A DNA stretch of 64,000 nucleotides from Solimonas fluminis (GCF_002930645.1 NZ_PSNW01000001.1:124001-188000), one strand, 5' to 3'. Positions 34,399 to 42,465 are shown, counted from the first letter of the stretch. Notes: generated from the sequence alone by a model not told the origin. Made by a program: numbers and translations.

Positions 34399-34598
34399 CG
34401 GCGGTCCCTCGCGGTGTTGACCAGGACGGCAAACGGGTTCGGGCGCTTGAGACCCAGGCGGCGATTCAGCTTCACCACGTCGGCCGCGTGATAGCCGAAC
34501 ATGAAGAACTTGTAGCGGGAGAGCGAGTCCCAAGCCTTCGCCTCAGACTCTTCCAGGTCGCGCAGAAGCTGCTCACGATTGTCGGCGGCGAGTCTCAT
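34395..34598 (-). CDS. Small phage protein (67 residues)
   Basis: A helical protein, MRLAADNREQLLRDLEESEAKAWDSLSRYKFFMFGYHAADVVKLNRRLGLKRPNPFAVLV. This pattern (aromatic YKFxMFGY, then LNRLxGLxxPNPF) recurs in small temperate-phage proteins, but no function is known. It overlaps both neighbours by 4 bp. Confidence 0.65.
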   Translation of the reverse strand: MRLAADNREQLLRDLEESEAKAWDSLSRYKFFMFGYHAADVVKLNRRLGLKRPNPFAVLVNTARDRR

Positions 34599-34807
34599 AG
34601 CGGCAAGGCCCGCTGCGGGTTGGGCTCGCCGTCCAGGGTCGGCGTGTCGGCCTTGGTGATAACCAGGGCGTGATCGCTGAGCTCGTACCGGTAGCCCTCG
34701 GCGGCGATGTTGCGGACGCCGGCGCCGCGCATGAGCGTGGCGATGGATCGCGCCGGGCCTGCGAAGCTGCGGCAGGCGTGCTCCAGCTGCTCAAAGAGGC
34801 CGTCCAT
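34595..34807 (-). CDS. Small phage protein (70 residues)
   Basis: MDGLFEQLEHACRSFAGPARSIATLMRGAG and a C-terminal part rich in beta strands (YRYELSDHALVITKADTPTL). Function unknown. The ATG at 34807 overlaps the upstream stop, and the stop overlaps the downstream start; longer open frames over it are Pro/Arg-rich shadows. Confidence 0.6.
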   Translation of the reverse strand: MDGLFEQLEHACRSFAGPARSIATLMRGAGVRNIAAEGYRYELSDHALVITKADTPTLDGEPNPQRALPL

Positions 34808-35085
34808 CACTGCGCCTGCCCGTTGTTGCGGAGCGCGGCGAGGAGGTCCGGCGGCAGGCGCCCTTCCTGCTCGAAGCGCTCCAGCACGAGGATGGAGTGC
34901 ATAACGCCCTTGTACTCGCGGATCCGCTGCTGGACCTTGTCCGGGTGCATGGCTTTCTTGCCCTTGCGGGCGATGGTCAGCCGCGGGAGGTTGACCTGGG
35001 CGCGGGCGCACTCATCGACAATGGCGTCTGCCTGTTCGGCCAGCGGCACCGGCACGAAGGTGGGCGAAGGCTGCGGGCGCGACAT
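34807..35085 (-). CDS. Small phage protein (92 residues)
   Basis: A soluble basic protein (AEQADAIVDECARAQVNLPRLTIARKGKKAMHPDKVQQRIREYKGVMHSILVLERFEQEGRLPPDLLAALRNNG). No family recognised. In the coupled leftward operon. Confidence 0.6.
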   Translation of the reverse strand: MSRPQPSPTFVPVPLAEQADAIVDECARAQVNLPRLTIARKGKKAMHPDKVQQRIREYKGVMHSILVLERFEQEGRLPPDLLAALRNNGQAQ

Positions 35086-35089
35086 GGCG

Positions 35090-35350
35090 TCAGGCCAGCC
35101 AGGCGTAGAGGCCCAGGGCGATCAGCACCGCGGCCATGATGAAGAGCGCCGCCGGCAGCGGGCCTGGGCCGGGGTTCTCGTCCAGGTCTTCCTGGCTCGA
35201 CGGGCGCAGGCGCAGGACGGCGGGCTCGCCGCGGCCGGGCTTGAGATCGCGCTGGCAGTGGACGCGGCGCGGCTGGCTGACGTCTACGGCCATGGGCAGG
35301 TGGCGGCGCGCGCCGTTGAGCGCCTGGCGCTGGCGGATGGTCTGGCTCAT
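35090..35350 (-). CDS. Small phage protein with C-terminal membrane anchor (86 residues)
   Basis: A basic N-terminal half, an acidic stretch (SSQEDLDENPGPGPL), then one span AALFIMAAVLIALGLYAWLA at the very end, as in tail-anchored proteins. Function unknown. Its start overlaps the upstream gene's stop. Confidence 0.58.
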   Translation of the reverse strand: MSQTIRQRQALNGARRHLPMAVDVSQPRRVHCQRDLKPGRGEPAVLRLRPSSQEDLDENPGPGPLPAALFIMAAVLIALGLYAWLA

Positions 35351-35856
35351 CTGGGCATCCCCTCGGTGGACATGTGAAGCAGGCCGCCCGGCATCAGGCG
35401 GCGCATGCGGGCAAGCAGCTCGGCGACGCCTTCCTGCATCTCGTCATCCTCGAAGCCGGCGATGAAGCCCTCGGCTTCGGCCAGGATCTCGCTGAGTTCC
35501 TGGTACAGCGGCTGCTCGGAACGAAGGCGGTCGCGCAGGTCGGCCGGATCGACAACCGGCGTGACGGTGACCAGGTACAGGTGGCCGGTTGCCCGCTGGA
35601 CGAAGTCGCCGGCGACGGTTTCCAGGCCGTCTGCATCCATGTGGACGGTGAAGCCCGGGTAGTCGAAGGCGCTGCGGTGGGTGTTGGCGAAGCTGCGGAG
35701 CAGCAGCGCCGGGACGGCCCGGGTTTCGCTGATCAGCAGCGACAGCGGCGGAAAGTCCTCGGGCTGAGCTGGGACCGGGTCGCTGACGCGATGCGCAGAA
35801 TCCTCGGCGGGAGCGGCGTCGAACGGGCCGGGCTTGAGCCTGTTTGAGTGGCTCAT
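35347..35856 (-). CDS. Phage protein of unknown function (169 residues)
   Basis: Pro-rich start, then a globular core (SLLISETRAVPALLLRSFANTHRSAFDYPGFTVHMDADGLETVAGDFVQRATGHLYLVTVTPV) and a helical end. No family recognised. In the leftward operon, overlapping both neighbours by 4 bp. Confidence 0.6.
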   Translation of the reverse strand: MSHSNRLKPGPFDAAPAEDSAHRVSDPVPAQPEDFPPLSLLISETRAVPALLLRSFANTHRSAFDYPGFTVHMDADGLETVAGDFVQRATGHLYLVTVTPVVDPADLRDRLRSEQPLYQELSEILAEAEGFIAGFEDDEMQEGVAELLARMRRLMPGGLLHMSTEGMPR

Positions 35857-36416
35857 GCCTGCCTCCCGATGGCGCCCCGTGGTATCACCGTGCGCGTCAT
35901 GGTATGCATCATCGCGGCGATTTGCCGCGCTTCCATCTCTGTGATGGGATCAAACTCACTGTCCCCCTTAGACTCGTCTCCCGGTCCACTGGGTGCGTAG
36001 AGCTTGTTGGTGGCAATGAAGGCCGTTGCCAGTTGCTCAAGCTTTTTCTGGAAAGCAGGCATCAGCGCCCCCAGCATTAGTTCTGCCTCGAGCCTCTGGC
36101 CTGGAGTCATCTGCACCAACCAGGCTACCTTGCCGGCGTTTTTGCCACGGCATTTGGCGATGCCATGGCGGAATGTCGTCACCGCCAGAACGCAGCAAAT
36201 GACGTTGGTCACGATGCGCTCCTCGATTCCGGGATTGACGACAAAGCGCGCCTCAACCTTCGCCGTGAGCTCGTCGTCCAGATCTTCCAGCCGCAAACCG
36301 TTTTCGGTCAGGAGGCGCCTCAGGAACTTCTCGGCGTTTTCGCGCTCACCGCCCTCGCCTCGGCGGGAGAGTTCCAGGTATTTGCGCAGGCGAGCTTTGA
36401 TGGCGTCGTCACTCAT
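35853..36416 (-). CDS. DUF2786-like phage protein (187 residues)
   Basis: The start AIKARLRKYLELSRRGEGGERENAEKFLRRLLTENGLRLEDL resembles the DUF2786 domain (helical pair with a Lx(3)A-rich repeat and neA-like spacing). A central hydrophobic stretch (RIVTNVICCVLAVTTFRHGIAKCRG) follows, then an acidic tail. DUF2786 proteins are often beside or fused to phage metal-dependent enzymes; the function is unknown here. Confidence 0.6.
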   Translation of the reverse strand: MSDDAIKARLRKYLELSRRGEGGERENAEKFLRRLLTENGLRLEDLDDELTAKVEARFVVNPGIEERIVTNVICCVLAVTTFRHGIAKCRGKNAGKVAWLVQMTPGQRLEAELMLGALMPAFQKKLEQLATAFIATNKLYAPSGPGDESKGDSEFDPITEMEARQIAAMMHTMTRTVIPRGAIGRQA

Positions 36417-36949
36417 GCCCCGCCCTCCGGCTGCTCGTCGCCGTAGTCGCGGTCGGCGTTCTCCAGCTCGCGGAGCGCGCGTATGTCGCGCGTCAGCTTG
36501 TCCCAGTCGTGGCCGCCGGTGGCCAGGTCCTTGCCCGGCTCGTCCACGCGCGAGCCGAGGATGGCCAGACGGGTGCGGGTGGCGGCCTCGAGCAAGGCCG
36601 TGACGAATTGCTCGACCTCGTCCAGGTCGATGCGCTCCTCGCCGAACTGGATGTTGCCCCTGAAGGTACAGCCGTAGAGCCGGTGGCGGCCGATGCGGAC
36701 CAGGGGCTCGGAGCGCGGCCGGTAGTAGTCCGGCGCCGACATCGAGACTTCAATGCGGCCCGGCGGGAGGTCCTCGCCCATGCCGAAGTTGTAGGGGACC
36801 TCAACGATCCGGGAGATCGCGTTGATCTGCGCGGTGGGCTTGACCGTCTTGGGCGCCGGCGGCGCCGGCAGCTTCAGCAGAGGCTCGCCGCAGAGGGGCC
36901 GGGCTGCTTTCGCCGGCGAAACTGGGGCTTTGGGGGTGCTGGTGTGCAT
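36413..36949 (-). CDS. First gene of the leftward operon, unknown function (178 residues)
   Basis: Starts MHTSTPKAPVSPAKAARP with a GGAG six bases upstream; an in-frame ATG at 36982 lies inside the operator region and was rejected. The core is PYNFGMGEDLPPGRIEVSMSAPDYYRPRSEPLVRIGRHRLYGCTFRGNIQFGEERIDLDEVEQFVTALLEAATRTRLA. No family recognised. Its promoter must overlap the two 15-bp operators to its right. Confidence 0.6.
   Translation of the reverse strand: MHTSTPKAPVSPAKAARPLCGEPLLKLPAPPAPKTVKPTAQINAISRIVEVPYNFGMGEDLPPGRIEVSMSAPDYYRPRSEPLVRIGRHRLYGCTFRGNIQFGEERIDLDEVEQFVTALLEAATRTRLAILGSRVDEPGKDLATGGHDWDKLTRDIRALRELENADRDYGDEQPEGGA
36908..36921. repeat. Prophage palindrome copy 4 (first gene of the leftward operon)
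   Basis: TTTCGCCGGCGAAA within codons 10-14 of the gene starting at 36949, read as SPAK. Confidence 0.9.
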
Positions 36950-36975
36950 GGCCGCTCCGATGAACTGGAGCGGAT

Positions 36976-37013
36976 TAAACACCCTGTTTATACAGGAGTC
37001 AACACCGTGTTTA
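36976..37013. promoter_or_regulatory. Left operator pair of the lysogeny switch
   Basis: TAAACA-CCC-TGTTTA (36976-36990) is a perfect 15-bp palindrome and TCAACA-CCG-TGTTTA (36999-37013) has one arm mismatch. They are 23 bp apart and precede the leftward operon. The same sequence recurs between the repressor and Cro-like genes. Confidence 0.8.
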
Positions 37014-37069
37014 GTTTTGCCCTACTTTTGATTTGCTACGCTTTAATATCGGTTCGAGGGGGCGGACGA

Positions 37070-37570
37070 ATGGCGCTAATCAGTTGCAGGGAATGCGGAG
37101 CCAAGGTCAGCGACAAGGCCAACGGGTGTCCGCAGTGCGGTGCTCCAGTGCCGAAAAAGAGAGACGCCGTCAGTTCACTGGCGCGCTGGCTGCTCATCAT
37201 CTTCCTGGGTATCCCTGCGCTCGTCGGCTTCTTGGCCGCAGTGTCATCTGGCGGCACTGATTCGCCGGCGAGCCCCAAGGCGACTGCCAAGAAAGAAGAC
37301 AGCGAGGCCGTACTCGCCGCACGCGCGTGTAGCGAGGCTCAGAGAGCTGTTCGCGCCAGGCTCAAGGCACCTGCCACCGCCGAGTTTCCCGGCTGTGTTT
37401 TTGGCATGCATGAGTACGTCATAAAATCCAACCCTGAGCGAACGAAGTACTTCGTACAGGGCTTCGTCGATGCCGAAAACTCGTTCGGCGCCAAGCTGAG
37501 AAACAAGTTCGGCGTGATTCTGACCCGCAACGGCGAATCTTGGACCGCCGACAAAGTGGCGATCGAATAA
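37070..37570 (+). CDS. Zinc-ribbon membrane protein, candidate lysogenic-conversion gene
   Basis: 166 residues: an N-terminal zinc ribbon MALISCRECGAKVSDKANGCPQCGAPV, a Lys-rich turn, one span (WLLIIFLGIPALVGFLAAVS) and a C-terminal domain outside or inside the membrane (ARACSEAQRAVRARLKAPATAEFPGCVFGMHEYVIKS...). The Met at 37070 follows GAGGGGGCGG; the upstream in-frame extension is rejected. It lies between the two operator clusters and converges with the repressor, where phages often keep genes expressed in lysogeny such as superinfection exclusion (inference). Confidence 0.65.
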   Translation: MALISCRECGAKVSDKANGCPQCGAPVPKKRDAVSSLARWLLIIFLGIPALVGFLAAVSSGGTDSPASPKATAKKEDSEAVLAARACSEAQRAVRARLKAPATAEFPGCVFGMHEYVIKSNPERTKYFVQGFVDAENSFGAKLRNKFGVILTRNGESWTADKVAIE

Positions 37571-37572
37571 CT

Positions 37573-37944
37573 CTAGCTGGCGCTTTTCTCGCCCAGCCCT
37601 TTGATGATCTGCGACACGGCAGCCGCATCCGCCTCGCTCAGCTCGGCGACGTAGCGTGCGAAGGTCTCACGCAGCTCCTGGTGAGCGCGAGATCCGGCGG
37701 AAGGCTTCAGCGGTTGATAGTTGACCTTTAAAGTCTGGATTGGATCGACATATTCCGCATCCAACTCTTGTGGTTCACAGCCCAGGAGTTTCGCTGCGCG
37801 AATTAGCTCGCCCTTGCTGACCCCACGCTTTGCCCAGTTAACAACCGTCTGCGCACTGACCCCCATGGCGACGGCAAATTCCGCCTGCTTCATCCCTGAG
37901 GCTCGGAGCTTCGCCTCAAAAATGTGACCGCTTTCCTTGCTCAT
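37573..37944 (-). CDS. CI-like phage repressor (helix-turn-helix)
   Basis: A 123-residue XRE-family DNA-binding protein: GMKQAEFAVAMGVSAQTVVNWAKRGVSKGELIRAAKLLGC. The C-terminal half is helical and lacks the S24 peptidase domain, so this short repressor is not self-cleaving and induction must work some other way. The start codon overlaps one operator. Divergent from the Cro-like gene. Confidence 0.8.
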   Translation of the reverse strand: MSKESGHIFEAKLRASGMKQAEFAVAMGVSAQTVVNWAKRGVSKGELIRAAKLLGCEPQELDAEYVDPIQTLKVNYQPLKPSAGSRAHQELRETFARYVAELSEADAAAVSQIIKGLGEKSAS

Positions 37945-38016
37945 AAAGTAATTGTTTATTGAGCTTCGCTGCAGCGCAATAAACGCGGTGTTTGCATAAC
38001 ATACACACCATGTTTA
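37944..38016. promoter_or_regulatory. Right operator cluster between repressor and Cro-like genes
   Basis: Three 15-bp sites: TAAAGT-AAT-TGTTTA (37944-37958, overlapping the repressor start), TAAACG-CGG-TGTTTG (37980-37994) and TACACA-CCA-TGTTTA (38002-38016). All keep the TGTTTA/TAAACA pattern of the left pair. This is the usual arrangement of two divergent promoters sharing operators. Confidence 0.78.
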
Positions 38017-38027
38017 TTCTGTGGCTC

Positions 38028-38321
38028 ATGAGCGCACTTCTGCGAGCAATCGACATGGTCGGGACCCAGGCAAAAATGGCCGAAGATCTCGGCGTTTCGC
38101 CTATGGCCGTGAGCAATTGGGTCAAGCGCGGCGTGCCGCCCCGTCGCGCTCCCCAGATCGAAGCCCTTGTCCAAGGCCGGGTCACTTGCGCTGAACTCTG
38201 CCCCGAGGTTTTTGCCCGGGTTCTGAGACCATCCATTGGTCAGGGCATCGAAGGCCAGGGCCTCGATCAAAACCCGGCTCACGCCACGCCGGCGCCGTCG
38301 GCCGAACAGAGGGCCGCATGA
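38028..38321 (+). CDS. Cro/YdaS-like DNA-binding protein
   Basis: 97 residues from the ATG at 38028; an ATG at 38010 inside the operator is possible. LLRAIDMVGTQAKMAEDLGVSPMAVSNWVKRGVPPRRAPQIEALVQGRVTCAELCPEVF is the YdaS/Cro-type helix-turn-helix. It is divergent from the repressor, so it is the lytic-side regulator. The Ala/Pro-rich tail lacks structure. Confidence 0.78.
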   Translation: MSALLRAIDMVGTQAKMAEDLGVSPMAVSNWVKRGVPPRRAPQIEALVQGRVTCAELCPEVFARVLRPSIGQGIEGQGLDQNPAHATPAPSAEQRAA

Positions 38322-38373
38322 GCCGCCCCACCCCCAGTCTCCTCCAGCCAGCGCCAACCACGCTGGCACCTTC

Positions 38374-38407
38374 GCCGGCCGCATTCCCCCGCGGCCGGTC
38401 TTTCTAT
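38374..38407 (+). terminator. Terminator after the Cro-like gene (tR1-like)
   Basis: CCGGCCGC-ATTCCCCC-GCGGCCGG is an 8-bp stem followed by TCTTTCTATT, 53 bases after the Cro-like stop. It is in the place of lambda tR1, so an antiterminator might act here. Confidence 0.7.
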
Positions 38408-38524
38408 TCCTGGGCGAGCGCTCGATGAGCCAGCCCAACTCCTTGGTGGAAACTTCGCCGCTTGGAGACCTGCTCCGGCGCGTGGATGACGCGCAGCGTG
38501 CGCGTGTGGAGAGGAGAGTGTCGC

Positions 38525-38779
38525 TTATTCGCGCTCGCCTTCTCGGGCTGCGAACTCGCCCATCGCGAAGAGATGGTCGAGCACCTTTGTTACTTGCGGG
38601 GCGAGTTTCTCTCCTAAAAGCAAGGATTCGAGATCCTCGGTGGTGTCTTGCACGGCGCGCTGATGGAGATCTCTGATGGTTCCGCCTCGCAATTTTGCGA
38701 TTTCCCCCAGGCAGACGATAACGGTGTGCTTCAACGCGATGATCTGCGCTGCAAGGTGGATTGTCGTTTCTTCTTCCAT
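38525..38779 (-). CDS. Small phage protein (84 residues), opposite strand
   Basis: MEEETTIHLAAQIIALKHTVIVCLGEIAKLRGGTIRDLHQRAVQDTTEDLESLLLGEKLAPQVTKVLDHLFAMGEF is an acidic, largely helical protein with GAGGA before the ATG. It runs against the rightward genes; a plus-strand frame over it (38425-38676) turns Arg-rich and was not accepted. Function unknown. Confidence 0.55.
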   Translation of the reverse strand: MEEETTIHLAAQIIALKHTVIVCLGEIAKLRGGTIRDLHQRAVQDTTEDLESLLLGEKLAPQVTKVLDHLFAMGEFAAREGERE

Positions 38780-38940
38780 GCCGGTCCTCGGTGTCGGGGG
38801 TGTGCTGTGAGAGGCCCCACTCTACCGCCACCGCTGGACCGGCTCCATTTCCCTGCTCCTGTTTCATAGCGCTCCCCCTGACTTCCCTGCGCCCCACGGC
38901 GTGACCCCTAGAACGATAGGCCTGAGGAGACGGGCACACC

Positions 38941-39534
38941 ATGAAGGAAATTCCTTCACTGCTGCTGGATACGCTGGACGAGGTGATCCTGCGGCACACG
39001 GAGCGGTATCTCACTGCCAGCAACATCAGCGAGGAGACGCATGCTCTGCGCGTGCGTGAGTTGATCCTGGAACGCACGCCGGCCCGCAAGCGGGTGGCCA
39101 GCGACTTCCCCCTGGGCGAGGACCTGTTCCATGTCCAGGACCAGGGCGGCCAGAAGATCCGCCGCTGGCGAAATCCCAACATCTCGGCGCGCATGTCGGT
39201 AGGCGTGCTCGAGGCGATGGTCCAGGCCCTGGGCGAGCCGTACATCCTGCACTGCAAGCAGGAGCTGGCGCAGCGCATGGGCGGCATGTTCGTCCCCTGC
39301 CCGTCCGGCACCGCGCCGGAGGTGACCTCCGTAGCGGACTTCATGCGGGAGGTGGGCGAGCTGCTGAACTCCTGGGCGACGGTGGCTGTGGGCGGCATCA
39401 ACGGCGAGGACGATCCCGCCAAGCTGCGGGAGTCCATGCGCGAGATCGACGACGTGATCGCACAGGCCATGCGCATGCGCAACATGCTGGAGGCGGCGCT
39501 GGCCGAGGCGCTGGCTCCTAGGGGCGCGGCATGA
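38941..39534 (+). CDS. Phage early protein of unknown function (197 residues)
   Basis: A soluble protein (MKEIPSLLLDTLDEVILRHTERYLTASNISEETHALRVRELILERTPARKRVASDFPLGEDLFHVQDQGGQKIRRWRNP...). A CII-like role is possible from the position but no domain is recognised. Good GGAGA leader. Four bases overlap the next gene. Confidence 0.65.
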   Translation: MKEIPSLLLDTLDEVILRHTERYLTASNISEETHALRVRELILERTPARKRVASDFPLGEDLFHVQDQGGQKIRRWRNPNISARMSVGVLEAMVQALGEPYILHCKQELAQRMGGMFVPCPSGTAPEVTSVADFMREVGELLNSWATVAVGGINGEDDPAKLRESMREIDDVIAQAMRMRNMLEAALAEALAPRGAA

Positions 39535-39758
39535 TCCCGCTGCAGACGCGGGTCTACCTGATCGACAAGCGCCATGTGGCGGCCATCCTGCGTGGCGAGG
39601 GGTGCATCGCCAACCTGCCCTTCGATGCGGAACTGGTGGGCTACTCCCCTGGCAAGGACAACGCACTGGGGGTGCTGTACTTCAGCGCGACCTTCGCGCC
39701 CGTGCCCCGCGGTGAGCAGGTGCCCATGGTGCCGGCTGTGTTCCGGAAGCGCGCATGA
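39531..39758 (+). CDS. Small phage protein (75 residues)
   Basis: A compact beta-rich protein (RVYLIDKRHVAAILRGEGCIANLPFDAELVGYSPGKDNALGVLYFSATFAPVPRGEQVPMVPAVFRKRA). Function unknown. Coupled by 4-bp overlaps to both neighbours. Confidence 0.65.
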   Translation: MIPLQTRVYLIDKRHVAAILRGEGCIANLPFDAELVGYSPGKDNALGVLYFSATFAPVPRGEQVPMVPAVFRKRA

Positions 39759-39988
39759 AGCGGTATCGCCACGTAGGCCTGCGCAAGCCGCCGCATTACT
39801 TCCCCTGCGATCCGGCCTACTACCTGGACGGGTTCCCCGGGCAGGCCTTGATGACCAGCGGCTTCGCCTGGCGCTGCCCGGCTTGCCGGGACACGCCTGC
39901 CGACTCCGCGCAGTGCCAGATCTGCAACCGGACCGGGCAGGTCGCGCTGGATGACAGGCGGGTGCACCGCGCGCAGGTGAGTGGATGA
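39755..39988 (+). CDS. Small phage zinc-finger-like protein (77 residues)
   Basis: WRCPACRDTPADSAQCQICNRTGQV carries two CxxC pairs in a zinc-ribbon/knuckle arrangement after an aromatic-rich start (HYFPCDPAYYLDGFPG). Directly coupled to the replication gene, so perhaps a replication accessory (inference). Confidence 0.65.
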   Translation: MKRYRHVGLRKPPHYFPCDPAYYLDGFPGQALMTSGFAWRCPACRDTPADSAQCQICNRTGQVALDDRRVHRAQVSG

Positions 39989-42213
39989 GCGAAGCGCTCG
40001 ATCCCGTGCAGTCCGCGCTCGATGAGCTGAGAGGCTTCGGCTTAGTCGTGGATCGCCTGCTGCTGGGGCCGCCGGCCTCGGGCAAGGTGCACCGCGTTGA
40101 CGTGGAGGGCCAGAAGCGCGGCAAGAAGGCGGGCTGGTACATCGCCTACGAGGTGCTCCTTGACGACGGCCGGCGCGTGGTGGTCGGCAGCTACGGCATC
40201 TGGCAGGGCTCGGAGAGCAATGCCCAGAAGTTCAAGATCCGCGGCGGCAAGCTGGACGAGTCGGCCCGGGCGCGTGTCCAGGAGCGGCAGAAGCAGCTCG
40301 CGGCCGAGGCCGAACGAGCCGAGCATGACCTGCTGCGCGAGGTGCAGAAGCGCGCCGCGGAGATCTGGAAGCAGCTGCCCGGGGATTCGATCCGCTCGCC
40401 ATATCTTCAGGCCAAGGGAGTGAGGCCGTACGGACTGCGCCAGGCGCGAGACGGGGGCATTGTGGTGCCGGCACGCAATACGGCCGGCATGATCACGCAG
40501 CTGCAGTTCATCTCGGGTGACGGAGGCAAGAAGTTCCTGACCGGGCCGGGCAAGAAGGGCAGCTTCCACATGCTCGGCGCGGTGGCCAATGAGAAGCCGC
40601 TGGTTTTCGCCGAGGGCTACGCCACCGGCGCCACGATCCACGAGGCCACGGACTGGCCGGTGGTGGTCTGCTTCGACTCCGGCAATGTCCTGGTGGTGGC
40701 CAAGCTGCTGCGCGTGGTGTACCCGGACGTGCGCTTCATTTTCGCCGGCGACGACGACCACGAGAAGAAGGAAAACGCCGGGCTCAAGACCGCCACCGAG
40801 GGCGCCAAGGCGTTCAAGGGCGCGATGGTGATGCCTCGCTTCGAGGATCCCGCCGGGAAGACGGACTTCAACGACATGGCGGCGGAGCAGGGCCTCGCCG
40901 CGGTCAAGGAACGCCTGCTCAAGGCCTGGACCCCTACGCTCCCGGCTGCGCCTCAGGGGGCGTCCACGGGCAGCTGGAAGGATGAGCTGGTCTGGGGCGA
41001 TACCGGCCTCAAGGCGATGACGCACAACGTCATGCTGGTGCTGCTGAACCACGAGGCCTGGCAGGGCGTGCTGGCCTTCGACCAGTTCGCCAAGCGCATC
41101 GTGAAGCGCCGGCCACCACCCTACGGTGGCGAAGCCGGGGCGATGACGGATTCGGACGAGATCGAAATGGCGGCTTGGTTCGGTCGCAAGGACACTTTCC
41201 GGATCGCGGTGCCGACCATGGTGGCACGCGAGGCCTCCATCGCGGTGGCCAAGCGCTTCGCCTTCCACCCGCTGCGGGATTGGCTGGACTCCCTGACCTG
41301 GGACGGCACAGAGCGCATCCCCACCTTCTTCAGCGACTTCTGCGGCACCGACCAGACGGAGATGCACAAAGGGTTTGCCCTCAACTTCTTCATCTCCTCC
41401 GTCGCTCGCGTGCGCCAGCCGGGTTGCAAGGCGGACTTGATGCTGGTGCTGGAAGGCGAACAGGGCGCCAGAAAGTCAACGCTGGTCAACATGCTGTTCG
41501 GCGATGAGTACTTCGCCGACCTGGGCACACCGCCCAGCGACAAGGATTTCTACGTCATCATTCAGGGCCGGTGGGGCGTCGAGATCGGCGAGCTGTCGAG
41601 CTTCGCCAAGGCGGAGAGCTCACACATCAAGCGCGCGGTCTCCTCGCGCATCGACCGCTTCCGGTCGCCCTATGGCCGCAACGCCGAGGACTACCCCCGG
41701 GAATGCATCTTCGTGGGCACGGTCAACAACTCGGACTGGCAGCGCGACGAGACCGGCGGCCGCCGATACATGCCGGTGGTGGTCCGTGACGTGAACATCG
41801 ACGCGATCCGCGATGTGCGGGAGCAGCTGTGGGCCGAGGCCGATGCGAGGTTCAAGCGCGGCGAGCCCTGGCACATCCTGCCGGAAGGCGCCTACGAGGC
41901 CCAGGAACAGCGCTACGTCGAGGATATCTGGGCGGAGCAGATTTACCGCTGGCTGGAAGGCAAGGCGGCAGAGGACCGCTACCTGGCCCGTCTCGGCTAC
42001 TACCACCGCAAGCCGGTGGAGATCACCACGGCCGCCGACATCCTGCTCTTCGCCCTGGACGTGGAGCGCAAGAAGCAGGACAAGCCGCTGCAGACGCGCG
42101 TGGGGAACCTCATGCGCCGCTTCGGCTGGGGCCGGCAGCAGAAGCGATTGGGCGCGACTCGGGTGTGGCAATACACACGCCCGCCCGAGGACGCGGCAAA
42201 GGTGGAGACATGA
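39985..42213 (+). CDS. Phage primase-helicase: Toprim-like domain plus VapE-type P-loop domain
   Basis: A 742-residue replication protein. An N-terminal part (about 1-135) with a Lys/Glu coil is followed by a Toprim-like region (KPLVFAEGYATGATIHEA..., VVCFDSGNVLVVAKLL, IFAGDDDHEKKENAG) as in phage primases. The C-terminal half is a VapE/DUF5906-type ATPase: WDGTERIPTFFSDFCG, Walker A LEGEQGARKSTLVNMLFG, then VEIGELSSFAKAESSHIKRAVSSRIDRFRSPYGRNAEDYPRECIFVGTVN. It primes and unwinds DNA at the phage origin (inferred). Iteron-like repeats follow immediately. Confidence 0.85.
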   Translation: MSEALDPVQSALDELRGFGLVVDRLLLGPPASGKVHRVDVEGQKRGKKAGWYIAYEVLLDDGRRVVVGSYGIWQGSESNAQKFKIRGGKLDESARARVQERQKQLAAEAERAEHDLLREVQKRAAEIWKQLPGDSIRSPYLQAKGVRPYGLRQARDGGIVVPARNTAGMITQLQFISGDGGKKFLTGPGKKGSFHMLGAVANEKPLVFAEGYATGATIHEATDWPVVVCFDSGNVLVVAKLLRVVYPDVRFIFAGDDDHEKKENAGLKTATEGAKAFKGAMVMPRFEDPAGKTDFNDMAAEQGLAAVKERLLKAWTPTLPAAPQGASTGSWKDELVWGDTGLKAMTHNVMLVLLNHEAWQGVLAFDQFAKRIVKRRPPPYGGEAGAMTDSDEIEMAAWFGRKDTFRIAVPTMVAREASIAVAKRFAFHPLRDWLDSLTWDGTERIPTFFSDFCGTDQTEMHKGFALNFFISSVARVRQPGCKADLMLVLEGEQGARKSTLVNMLFGDEYFADLGTPPSDKDFYVIIQGRWGVEIGELSSFAKAESSHIKRAVSSRIDRFRSPYGRNAEDYPRECIFVGTVNNSDWQRDETGGRRYMPVVVRDVNIDAIRDVREQLWAEADARFKRGEPWHILPEGAYEAQEQRYVEDIWAEQIYRWLEGKAAEDRYLARLGYYHRKPVEITTAADILLFALDVERKKQDKPLQTRVGNLMRRFGWGRQQKRLGATRVWQYTRPPEDAAKVET

Positions 42214-42215
42214 AT

Positions 42216-42465
42216 GTCACCACCGTCACCAAGGTGGCACCACCTTGTCACCACCGCGAAAGCCTGCAATTTCGCGGGTTGTCACCACCGTCACCACCTT
42301 GACCACTCACAGGCGCGCGCACCTGCGCGCACGTATGCGCCCGCGTACATGCACGTGCGTGAGGTGTTCTGTTGGTGGTGACGGTGGTGACAGTGGTGAC
42401 AAGCCAGATGGAATCAGGGGTTTTCAGCGGCACAACCTGCTGTCACCACCATGAGACGTGGTGAC
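42216..42465. repeat. Iteron-like GTCACCACC array, candidate phage replication origin
   Basis: Exact GTCACCACC at 42216, 42247, 42281, 42290 and 42442, exact inverse GGTGGTGAC at 42374 and 42383, and one- or two-mismatch copies at 42225, 42236, 42392 and 42457. The left set faces the right set around a roughly 50-bp stretch of alternating purine and pyrimidine (about 42309-42362). The array lies right after the primase-helicase gene. A 30-codon frame (42210-42302) made of the repeats is probably not a gene. Confidence 0.7.

Noticed and set aside
26123-37275. Partial matches to the palindrome (for example 26123, 33286, 37260)
   Set aside because: They keep TTCGCCGGCG but miss two or more outer bases; only seven exact copies and one with a single mismatch were counted.
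38425-38676. Plus-strand frame of 83 codons after the Cro-like terminator
   Set aside because: Its second half is Arg-rich and it overlaps a better minus-strand protein with a good ribosome site; kept out, though its first 25 codons look acceptable.
42210-42302. A 30-codon frame overlapping the replication gene stop (MNVTTVTKVAPPCHH)
   Set aside because: The codons are produced by the GTCACCACC repeats, and no ribosome site other than stop overlap supports it.
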